NCBI RefSeq assembly: GCF_029626235.1 | Contig: NZ_JARUBO010000005.1 | Location: 1,024,501-1,088,500 of the forward strand | Length of the DNA: 64,000 bases | Direction: 5' to 3' | From: Micromonospora sp. WMMD1120 | Lineage (GTDB): Bacteria > Actinomycetota > Actinomycetes > Mycobacteriales > Micromonosporaceae | Shown: piece after piece, positions 34,036 through 41,363 of the stretch | Layout: each line of letters opens with the position of its first letter | Position numbering within the stretch: the first letter of the stretch is position 1 | Made by a program: the position numbers and the translations under genes | Notes under the pieces: generated by a model | Databases searched by the model: none | Seen by the model: the letters and a program-made list of their open reading frames with translations, nothing else | What the model was told of the DNA's origin: nothing

Positions 34036-34794
34036 TCAGCGAGCCCCGGACGGGCCGTCTCGGCCGAGCAGACGGGGAGCAATGACCGCTTCCCGGACAC
34101 TGCCGTCCGCCGCGCGGGTCACCTCGTACGCCGAGACGCCCTCGCGGTCCGCGACGGCCTCGACCAGCTCGGTGCCCCGGTAGACCAGGCCCACCCCGTC
34201 GTCGGTGCAGTGGCTGGTCGGCAGCGTCCCGTCGGCCACCAGCTCGTGCATGAGCGGCCGGCGCTGGCCCTCGCTGTCGTAGTGCACCCCGTTGCCGTAC
34301 GGCAGCCACCCCAACCCGTTGGTGAAGCCGCGCAGCCGGGGCCCGAAGCTGTCGGTGGCGCCGCCGACGTGCCAGCAGATCGAGCCGGCCGAGACGCCCG
34401 CCAGCACCACGCCGGCCTGCCAGCACTCGTGCAGGATCTCGTCGAGCCCGTGCACCCGCCAGACGGCGACGAGGTTGGCCACGCTGCCGCCGCCGACCCA
34501 GATCACGTCCTGGTCGAGCAGGTGGGCGCGGATGTCCTCGATGTTGGGCATGGGGAACAGGGCGAGGTGCGACAGCCGGAACCGGGTGTCGGCGAACGCT
34601 CCGTAGACAGCGGTCAGCGAGGTGGGCTGGTCACCGACCGCCTGACCGAGGTAGCACACCCGCGGCTGCGGACCGGCCTCGGCCAACTCCGCCGCCAGCT
34701 CGAAGACCGGGCTGGGGCGCATGTCGTAGGGTCCCCGGTCGCCCCGGAAGAAGCCCATGCTGGTGGCGAGGATCGTCGGGTCGCTGGCGGGCAT
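34036..34794 (-). CDS. Peptidase E-like (S51) type 1 glutamine amidotransferase-like protein
   Basis: A 252-aa protein of the S51 family. The nucleophile is S135 in LAGVSAGSICW, preceded by VIWVGGGSVANLVAVW. Other family motifs are ATSMGFF near the N-terminus, and SHCTDDGVGLVYRG and YEVTRAADG toward the C-terminus. Peptidase E members cut Asp-X dipeptides; related proteins are cyanophycinases. The best call is dipeptidase E-like, and the exact substrate is not shown. The ATG at 34794 gives the normal length. The much longer open frame upstream (to 36486) is antisense shadow of ada-alkA. Confidence 0.88.
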   Translation of the reverse strand: MPASDPTILATSMGFFRGDRGPYDMRPSPVFELAAELAEAGPQPRVCYLGQAVGDQPTSLTAVYGAFADTRFRLSHLALFPMPNIEDIRAHLLDQDVIWVGGGSVANLVAVWRVHGLDEILHECWQAGVVLAGVSAGSICWHVGGATDSFGPRLRGFTNGLGWLPYGNGVHYDSEGQRRPLMHELVADGTLPTSHCTDDGVGLVYRGTELVEAVADREGVSAYEVTRAADGSVREAVIAPRLLGRDGPSGAR

Positions 34795-34880
34795 CGGGGC
34801 GTCCTTCCATCGGACCGGGTGGGGCGATGTCCATCCTGCCGCAGCCGGCCCCCCGACGATCATTGGGAGGCGTGCGCCGC

Positions 34881-35375
34881 TTATTCGGGGCGGCGTTGGC
34901 GGGGCACCTCGACCTCGGGCCAGTCGGCCAGCGCCGGCCGGTCGGCCGGGGGCAGTTGCGCGGCGGCGGCGCGGGGCAGCGTGAACCGGTCGGCCGCGGC
35001 CGGGCCGGCGGCGACCGTCTCGCGCAGCATCCACCGCACCTCGTCGGCGGTCCAGCCGAGGCCCTGGCGGGTGGCGATCTCGCGGATCAACCGTCGCCCG
35101 ACAGTGGTGTCGTCGTCGTAGAAGCGCATGCACCAGTGGTGCGTCCACATGCCGAGCGCCCGCACTGCCGCGTCGTCGAGCGAACGGACCAGCCGCCCAC
35201 AGGCGGTGTCCGGGAAGGGCGACTCGGCGCCGCCCGCCCGGTCCCGTTCGATGGCGCCCACGGCGGCCGGCGCGACGGCCCGCATCCGGCGGTAGAAGGA
35301 CTGCACCACCGCCCGGGGCAACGGCGGGTAGGCGCCCGATGTCGATGCCGCCGCCCAATTCGCCACGCTCGTCAT
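34881..35375 (-). CDS. Hypothetical protein, 164 aa
   Basis: A 164-aa protein starting MTSVANWAAASTSGAYPPLPRA. It is rich in Arg, Ala and Trp and contains the conserved-looking blocks AVVQSFYRRMRAVAP, MWTHHWCMRFYDDDTTVGRRLIREIA and LGWTADEVRWMLRETVAAGPAAADRF. There is no signal peptide or membrane segment. No family was recognised. It is divergent from ada-alkA and could be under the same control region, but there is no evidence that it is part of the alkylation response. The start ATG at 35375 has a weak GGGTGGGG upstream. Confidence 0.7.
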   Translation of the reverse strand: MTSVANWAAASTSGAYPPLPRAVVQSFYRRMRAVAPAAVGAIERDRAGGAESPFPDTACGRLVRSLDDAAVRALGMWTHHWCMRFYDDDTTVGRRLIREIATRQGLGWTADEVRWMLRETVAAGPAAADRFTLPRAAAAQLPPADRPALADWPEVEVPRQRRPE

Positions 35376-35508
35376 CCCGCCCCACCCCTTCTTCAGTTGG
35401 TGGCCGGACGGTACCCGGCAGGACCGACACTTCCGGAACGACTGACGCCGACGGCCAGGTCCGATTCCCGCCAGCCGCCGCCCGACGTCGCGGGGCATCA
35501 TCGGTGGC

Positions 35509-37005
35509 ATGGACCTGGACTTCGAGCGGTGCTACCGGGCCGTGGACAGCCGTGACCAGCGGTTCGACGGCTGGTTCTACACCGGCGTGACGTCCACCGG
35601 CATCTACTGCCGGCCGTCCTGTCCGGCGATCACCCCGAAGCGGAAGAACGTCCGGTTCTTTCCGTCCGCCGCCGCCGCCCAGGGTGCCGGGCTGCGCGCC
35701 TGCCGCCGCTGCCGGCCGGACGCCGCGCCCGGCTCCCCGCTGTGGGACGTCCGCGCGGACGTGGTCGGCCGGGCGATGCGGCTGATCGCCGACGGGGTGG
35801 TCGACCGGGGCGGCGTACCGGGCCTGGCCGCCCGCCTGGGCTACACCGAGCGACACCTGCACCGGATGCTGAGCGCGGAAATGGGCGCGGGGCCACTGGC
35901 GCTGGCCCGGGCCCAGCGGGCGCAGACCGCCCGGATTCTGATCGAGACCACCGACCTGGCGATGGCCGAGATCGCGTTCGCCGCCGGCTTCGGCAGCGTG
36001 CGGCAGTTCAACGACACGCTCCGCGAGGTGTACGCGAGCGCGCCGTCGGAGTTGCGCGCGGCCCGGGTTCGCCGGCGGGCTCCGGCCGGGGCGGGGACCA
36101 TCGCGCTCCGGTTGGCGTACCGGCCGCCGTTGCACGCACGGGCGCTGCTGGACTTCCTCGCGCTGCGGGCGTTGCCGGGCGTCGAGGAGGTCCGCGACGG
36201 GACGTACCGTCGGGGTCTGCGGTTGCCGCACGGCGTCGGCCAGGTGGCGCTGACCCCTGCGGACGGGCATGTGGCGGCGACGCTGCGCCTGGCCGACCTG
36301 CGCGACCTGGCGCCCGCGGTGGCCCGCTGCCGCCGCCTGCTCGACCTGGACGCGGACCCGGCGGCCATCGACGGCACGCTCGCCGCCGATCCGGCGCTCG
36401 CCCCGGCGGTCGCCGCCGAGCCCGGCATCCGGGTCCCCCGCGCGGTGGACGGCTTCGAGCTGGCCGTCCGCGCGGTGATCGGTCAACAGGTCTCAATCCG
36501 TTCGGCCAAGACAACCCTGACGCGCCTGCTGACCACCGCCCACCCTCCGGTTGATCATGAAGTTATGACCATCGACGCCGGCGTGTCGAGGTCACAACTT
36601 CATGATCAACCGGAGAGGGCGGGGGTGTTGCGGGGGTTTCTGACTCCGGAGGAGGTCTTGGGGGTGCCGGACTCTGGTTTCGGGATGCCGTCGGCGCGGC
36701 GGGAATCCTTGCGCCATCTCGCGGCGGCCGTGTCGGACAGGTTTGTGGATCTCGCGCCGGGCGGGGATCGGGCGGAGACCGTCCGGCGGCTGGTCACGCT
36801 GCCCGGCATCGGCCCGTGGACCGCCAACTACCTGGCCATGCGCGCCCTGGGCGACCCGGACGTGCTGCTCGGCACCGACCTCGCTGTCCGGCGCGGCGCC
36901 GCCGCGCTCGGCCTCCCCGACAACCCCAGGACCCTTCAGGAGTACGCCGAACGGTGGCGGCCCTGGCGGTCCTACGCCACGATCAGACTCTGGAGAGCGG
37001 CATGA
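35509..37005 (+). CDS. Ada metal-binding/AraC HTH domain fused to AlkA DNA-3-methyladenine glycosylase, with an in-frame repeat insertion
   Basis: A 498-aa fusion. Residues 1-75 are the Ada zinc domain, with C34, C38, C65 and C68 as the four ligands (YCRPSCPA; ACRRCRPD). An AraC-type HTH follows (residues about 95-180), then the AlkA domains with IGQQVSIRSAKTTLTRL and the HhH-GPD motif LPGIGPWTANYLAMRALGD and catalytic D457 (LGTDLAV). It repairs alkylphosphotriester and 3-methyladenine damage and probably activates its own operon. A 69-bp hairpin repeat lies in frame at 36546-36614 (residues about 346-369), inside the glycosylase half. Ogt follows with an ATGA overlap. Confidence 0.92.
   Translation: MDLDFERCYRAVDSRDQRFDGWFYTGVTSTGIYCRPSCPAITPKRKNVRFFPSAAAAQGAGLRACRRCRPDAAPGSPLWDVRADVVGRAMRLIADGVVDRGGVPGLAARLGYTERHLHRMLSAEMGAGPLALARAQRAQTARILIETTDLAMAEIAFAAGFGSVRQFNDTLREVYASAPSELRAARVRRRAPAGAGTIALRLAYRPPLHARALLDFLALRALPGVEEVRDGTYRRGLRLPHGVGQVALTPADGHVAATLRLADLRDLAPAVARCRRLLDLDADPAAIDGTLAADPALAPAVAAEPGIRVPRAVDGFELAVRAVIGQQVSIRSAKTTLTRLLTTAHPPVDHEVMTIDAGVSRSQLHDQPERAGVLRGFLTPEEVLGVPDSGFGMPSARRESLRHLAAAVSDRFVDLAPGGDRAETVRRLVTLPGIGPWTANYLAMRALGDPDVLLGTDLAVRRGAAALGLPDNPRTLQEYAERWRPWRSYATIRLWRAA
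36546..36614. repeat. Hairpin repeat, family A, copy 2, inside the ada-alkA coding sequence
   Basis: TCCGGTTGATCATGAAGTT (36546-36564) pairs with AACTTCATGATCAACCGGA (36596-36614). The next 6 bp pair with one mismatch. The loop is the reverse-oriented GGCGTGTCG core of copies 1 and 3. The element is 69 bp, exactly 23 codons, and it is read without a stop. Confidence 0.9.
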
Positions 37006-37511
37006 GCATCGACAGCACCGTGCTGAGCACACCGACCGGCCCACTGAGCATCCTCGCCGGCCCCGACGGTGCCGTACGGGCGGCCGGCTTCACGCCGGAC
37101 CCGGCGGCGCTGCTGCCCCTGATCCACCCGACGCTACGGGCGCCGGTGCGCCAACGCGCCGACCTCGGGCCGGTCAGCGCGGCGGTCCGCTCCTACCTGG
37201 ACGGAGACCTCGCCGCCATCGACACGGTGCCGGTCCGGCAACACACCGGTGGAGAGTTCATGGCGTACGCCTGGCAGGTGCTGCGCGAGGTGCCACCGGG
37301 CGCCCCGGTCACCTACACCGGGTACGCGACGCTGGCCGGCCGGCCACCCGCGGTACGGGCGGCCGCGGCCGCCTGCGCCCGCAACGCGGCGGCGTTGTTC
37401 GTGCCCTGTCACCGGGTCCTGCGCACCGACGGCACGCTCGGCGGCTACCGCTGGGGCCTGGACGTGAAGAAGTGGCTTCTCGGTCATGAGCGACGGTTGA
37501 CAACAAGCTGA
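37002..37511 (+). CDS. ogt: Methylated-DNA-[protein]-cysteine S-methyltransferase
   Basis: Suicide repair protein for O6-methylguanine, 169 aa. The acceptor cysteine is C136 in ALFVPCHRVL, preceded by ARNAA, and the winged HTH-like part is AWQVLREVPPGAPVTYTGYATLAG. The C-terminal GGYRWGLDVKKWLLGHE is also typical. The ATG at 37002 overlaps the ada-alkA stop as ATGA, so both are made from one transcript. Together the two genes supply what one classical Ada protein plus AlkA do in E. coli. Confidence 0.95.
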   Translation: MSIDSTVLSTPTGPLSILAGPDGAVRAAGFTPDPAALLPLIHPTLRAPVRQRADLGPVSAAVRSYLDGDLAAIDTVPVRQHTGGEFMAYAWQVLREVPPGAPVTYTGYATLAGRPPAVRAAAAACARNAAALFVPCHRVLRTDGTLGGYRWGLDVKKWLLGHERRLTTS

Positions 37512-37548
37512 CATAAGCATCAAGACGCATTGACGCTACCGTCTGGTA

Positions 37549-39405
37549 GTGCCTGTGGAGAGCGACGGCGACCCGGCCGCCCGGGCCGCCACGGGCCGTC
37601 ACCCCGTGCACAACCTCTGGCGGCTGCGCTCCTACCTGCGCCCGTACGCCGCCGAGTTCACCTGGCTGCTCGTCGCGGGGCTCGCCGGCACCGCGGCCGG
37701 GATCGCCGTACCCCTCGTGGTGCAGCGGGTGGTCGACGGGCCGGTGGCCCGGCACGAGCCGGCCGGGCTGCTCCAGCTCGGCGGCCTGGCGCTGCTGCTC
37801 GGCGTGGTCGAGGCGGTGCTCATCTTCATCCGACGCTGGGTGCAGTCGTCCTCGGCGGTGGGCATGGAGGCGGCGCTGCGCGCCGACGTCTACGCCCACC
37901 TGCAACGGCTGCCGACGAGCTTCCACGACCGCTGGCAGTCCGGGCAACTGCTCTCCCGGATCACCAGCGACCTGTCGGTGATCCGCCGGTTCCTCTCCTT
38001 CGGCGTGTTCTTCCTGGTGCTCAACCTGACCACGTACGTCGTCGTGGTCGTCCTGCTGATCAGGCTGCACCCGGCGCTCGGCGTGCTGGTCGCGGCCAGC
38101 GCGGTGCCGCTGCTGCTGATCAGCCGCCGGTTCGGCCGCCACTACCACGCCGCGTCCCGGCGCATGCAGGACCAGCAGGGCGACGTGGCGACGCTGGTCG
38201 AGGAGACCGCGCAGGGCCTGCGGACCATGAAGGCGTACGGCCGGGGGCCCGAGCTGGCCGCGCGCTTCGCCGGCGCGGCGAGGCGGCTGCACGAGACGGG
38301 CGTCGGCAAGGGGCGGCTGCTGGCGAACACCGCCGCGCTGCTCGACCTGGTGCCGAACGTGACGCTGGGTGTGGTGCTGGTGGCGGGCGCGGCCGCCGCC
38401 GCGGCCGGCGCGCTCACCATCGGCGAGTTGGTCGCCTTCGTCAGCCTGCAACTGATGCTCATCTGGCCGGTGCAGTCGCTGGGCTGGATCATCGCCAACG
38501 GTCAGGAGGCCGCGACCGCCGCCGACCGCATCCAGGAGGTGTTGGACACTCCGCCGCAGATCGAGGACGCGCCGGGCGCCCTCGCGCTGCCCCGGGACGC
38601 GGTGCACGGGCGGCTCCGCTTCGAGCGGGTCGCGTTCCGCTACCCGGGCGCCGCCGCCCCGGTGCTGTGCGAGATCGACCTGTGTGTCGAGCCGGGCGAG
38701 ACGCTGGCCCTGGTCGGCGCCACCGGCTGCGGCAAGAGCACGCTGCTCTCCCTGGTGCCCCGGCTGCACGACGTCACCGCCGGCCGGATCACCCTGGACG
38801 GGCACGACCTGCGGGACCTGCGGCTGGCCGCGCTGCGCCGGCTGGTCGGGGTGGCGTTCGAGGAGCCGACCCTGTTCTCGATGTCGGTGCGGGAGAACCT
38901 CACGCTGGGACGCCCCGACGCCGGTGAGGACGAGGTACGCGCGGCGCTCGCGCTGGCCCAGGCCGACTTCGCGTACGACCTGCCCTGGGGGTTGGCCACC
39001 CGGGTGGGCGAGCAGGGGCTGTCCCTGTCCGGCGGGCAACGGCAGCGGCTCGCGTTGGCGCGGGCGGTGCTCGGCCGCCCGGCCGTGCTGGTGTTGGACG
39101 ATCCGCTGTCCGCGCTCGACGTGCACACCGAGGCGTTGGTCGAGGCCGCCCTGCGCCAGGTGCTGCGGGACAGCACCGCGCTGCTGGTGGTGCACCGGCC
39201 GTCGACGATCGCGCTGGCCGACCGGGTCGCCCTGCTCCAGGACGGGCGGATCACCGCGGCCGGGCGGCACTCCGACCTGCTGGCCACGGTGCCCGCGTAC
39301 CGGGCGCTGCTCGCCGCCGAGCCGCCAACCGGACATCCACCGGCGGCCGGAGCCGGCGGGTCGAGGCCGTCCCCTTCGGACGGGTGGGGGTTGGTGCACT
39401 CGTGA
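37549..39405 (+). CDS. Heterodimeric ABC exporter, subunit 1 (permease-ATPase, degenerate site)
   Basis: A 618-aa half-transporter: six transmembrane helices (residues about 30-320) then an ABC ATPase. Walker A is GATGCGKST, the signature is LSLSGGQRQRLALARA, and Walker B is VLVLDDPLSALD, where Asp replaces the catalytic Glu. This is the non-canonical subunit of a heterodimer such as TM287/288 or TmrAB. It pairs with the next gene by a GTGA overlap. A TACCGT hexamer 6 nt before the GTG (37537-37542) predicts a leaderless mRNA; GTG at 37555 is an alternative. The substrate (drug, lipid or peptide) is unknown. Confidence 0.92.
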   Translation: MPVESDGDPAARAATGRHPVHNLWRLRSYLRPYAAEFTWLLVAGLAGTAAGIAVPLVVQRVVDGPVARHEPAGLLQLGGLALLLGVVEAVLIFIRRWVQSSSAVGMEAALRADVYAHLQRLPTSFHDRWQSGQLLSRITSDLSVIRRFLSFGVFFLVLNLTTYVVVVVLLIRLHPALGVLVAASAVPLLLISRRFGRHYHAASRRMQDQQGDVATLVEETAQGLRTMKAYGRGPELAARFAGAARRLHETGVGKGRLLANTAALLDLVPNVTLGVVLVAGAAAAAAGALTIGELVAFVSLQLMLIWPVQSLGWIIANGQEAATAADRIQEVLDTPPQIEDAPGALALPRDAVHGRLRFERVAFRYPGAAAPVLCEIDLCVEPGETLALVGATGCGKSTLLSLVPRLHDVTAGRITLDGHDLRDLRLAALRRLVGVAFEEPTLFSMSVRENLTLGRPDAGEDEVRAALALAQADFAYDLPWGLATRVGEQGLSLSGGQRQRLALARAVLGRPAVLVLDDPLSALDVHTEALVEAALRQVLRDSTALLVVHRPSTIALADRVALLQDGRITAAGRHSDLLATVPAYRALLAAEPPTGHPPAAGAGGSRPSPSDGWGLVHS

Positions 39406-41282
39406 CAGTGCCGCAGCAGGCCGATCCGCCACCGGATGACGAGCCGGAGCTGGCCCGCTGGCGCGGCACCGCCACCGACCCGGAGGCCGACCGCAGTCAC
39501 GCCGAGGACACCAGTCCCGAGGCGGTGGCCCGGCTGCGTCGGCTCAGCCGGGCCCTGCTCGCCGACCTGCTCCGCCCGCACCGGGGGCGGCTCACCGTCG
39601 CCGTCGGCCTGCTGCTGGCCCAGAACGCCGCAGCGATGGCCGGCCCGTACCTGGTGATGATCGGCATCGACCGGGCGATCACGCCGCTGCGCGCGGGCGA
39701 CCCCGGCCCGCTGATCGCCGTCGCCGGGGCGTTCGCCGGGGCCTCGGTGACCGAGTACGCGGCCCGCCGCGGGTTCCTCACCCTCTCCGCCCGGATCGGC
39801 CAGGCCGTCCTGCTCGACCTGCGGCAGCGGGTGTTCGGGCACTTCCTGCGGCTGTCGGTGGGCTTCCACGAGCGGTACACGTCCGGGCGGATGGTCTCCC
39901 GGCTCACCAGCGACCTGGACTCGATCGCCGAACTCGTCGACGGCGGGATCGACAGCCTGGTGCTGGCCGGGCTGAGCATCCTGTCGGTGGCCGCCATCCT
40001 GCTCTGGCTGGACCTGCCCCTGGCCGCCGTGACGCTGTTCGCCTTCCCCTTCCTGTTCTGGCTCTCCCGGTGGTTCGCCAGGGCGTCGGCCAGCGCGTAC
40101 CGGCGCACCCGGGACGCCGTCGCGCTGGTCATCGTGCACTTCGTCGAGTCGATGCGGGGCATCCGGGCGGTGCAGGCGTTCCGCCGGGAGCCACGCAACC
40201 AGCGGATCTTCGTGGCGCTCGGCGACGACTACCGGCGGTCGAGCCTGCACGCGTTCCGGCTGATCGCCACCTACTCCCCCGCGATCAAGCTGATCGGCAA
40301 CGTCACGGTGGCGGCGGTGCTCTGCTACGGCGGGTGGCGGGTGCTCGGTGGGCAGACCGAGATCGGGGTGCTCGCCGCGTTCCTGCTCTACCTGCGCCGC
40401 TTCTTCGAGCCGATGCAGGAGTTGAGCCAGTTCTACAACTCGTTGCAGTCGGCGACCGCCGCGCTGGAAAAGTTGGCCGGGGTGCTCGACGAGCGGCCGG
40501 GCGTCGCCGAACCGGCCCGGCCCACACCGCTGCCGACCGGGCCCGGCCGCGGCGCGCTGGCCTTCCGGGCGGTCACCTTCGGCTACCGGACGGGCACCCC
40601 GATCCTCGGCGGACTGGACCTGACGGTTCCGGCCGGGCAGACGGTGGCGCTGATCGGGCCGACCGGGGCGGGCAAGTCGACGATCGCCAAGCTTGTCGCG
40701 CGGTTCCACGACCCGGACGCCGGCACGGTCCGGCTGGACGGCGTCGACCTGCGCGAGATCGCCGACGCCGACCTCCGCCGCGCGGTGGTGCTGGTGACAC
40801 AGGAGAACCACCTGTTCAGCGGGACCATCGCGGAGAACATCCGGTTCGGCCGCCCGGGGGCGGACGACGCCGCCGTCCAGGCCGCCGCGCGGGCGATCGG
40901 CGCGCACGACTTCATCGCCGCCCTACCCGAGGGGTACGCCACCCAGGTGCACCGACGCGGCGGCCGTCTCTCCGCCGGACAGCGGCAACTCGTCGCGTTC
41001 GCCCGGGCGTTCCTGGCCGACCCGGCCGTGCTGATCCTGGACGAGGCGACGTCGTCGCTGGACGTGCCGACCGAACGGCTGGTGCAACGGGCGCTCGGCA
41101 CCATCCTGCGCGACCGTACCGCCCTGGTGATCGCGCACCGGCTCTCCACCGTGGAGACCGCCGACCGGGTGCTCGTCCTGGACGGCGGGACCGTCGTCGA
41201 GGACGGCCCACCCGCCGTGCTGGCCGAGGCCGGCGGCCGGTACGCGGCGCTGCACCGGCAGTGGCGCGACTCGCTGGTCTAG
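39402..41282 (+). CDS. Heterodimeric ABC exporter, subunit 2 (permease-ATPase, catalytic Walker B)
   Basis: A 626-aa half-transporter with an N-terminal extension (PPPDDEPELARWRG), six membrane helices and an ATPase. Walker A is GPTGAGKST and Walker B is LILDEATSSLD with a normal Glu. The signature reads RLSAGQRQLVAFARA, a degenerate form of LSGGQ. The intact Walker B here and the degenerate signature match the asymmetric sites of heterodimeric exporters. The GTG at 39402 overlaps the previous stop. It is likely an efflux or lipid exporter; nothing nearby shows the substrate. The gene ends 81 bp before valS. Confidence 0.92.
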   Translation: MTVPQQADPPPDDEPELARWRGTATDPEADRSHAEDTSPEAVARLRRLSRALLADLLRPHRGRLTVAVGLLLAQNAAAMAGPYLVMIGIDRAITPLRAGDPGPLIAVAGAFAGASVTEYAARRGFLTLSARIGQAVLLDLRQRVFGHFLRLSVGFHERYTSGRMVSRLTSDLDSIAELVDGGIDSLVLAGLSILSVAAILLWLDLPLAAVTLFAFPFLFWLSRWFARASASAYRRTRDAVALVIVHFVESMRGIRAVQAFRREPRNQRIFVALGDDYRRSSLHAFRLIATYSPAIKLIGNVTVAAVLCYGGWRVLGGQTEIGVLAAFLLYLRRFFEPMQELSQFYNSLQSATAALEKLAGVLDERPGVAEPARPTPLPTGPGRGALAFRAVTFGYRTGTPILGGLDLTVPAGQTVALIGPTGAGKSTIAKLVARFHDPDAGTVRLDGVDLREIADADLRRAVVLVTQENHLFSGTIAENIRFGRPGADDAAVQAAARAIGAHDFIAALPEGYATQVHRRGGRLSAGQRQLVAFARAFLADPAVLILDEATSSLDVPTERLVQRALGTILRDRTALVIAHRLSTVETADRVLVLDGGTVVEDGPPAVLAEAGGRYAALHRQWRDSLV

Positions 41283-41363
41283 CGCCCGGGGCGGGTGCGG
41301 CCGGCGGTGTGTTCGGCGGCCAACCACGTCGCCCGGCACCCCGCGGGTGCCTACGATCGCAGG

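Noticed and set aside
34036..36486. The peptidase E-like frame extended to 816 codons
   Set aside because: The conserved protein begins at the ATG at 34794. The upstream part is antisense to ada-alkA and has shadow composition.
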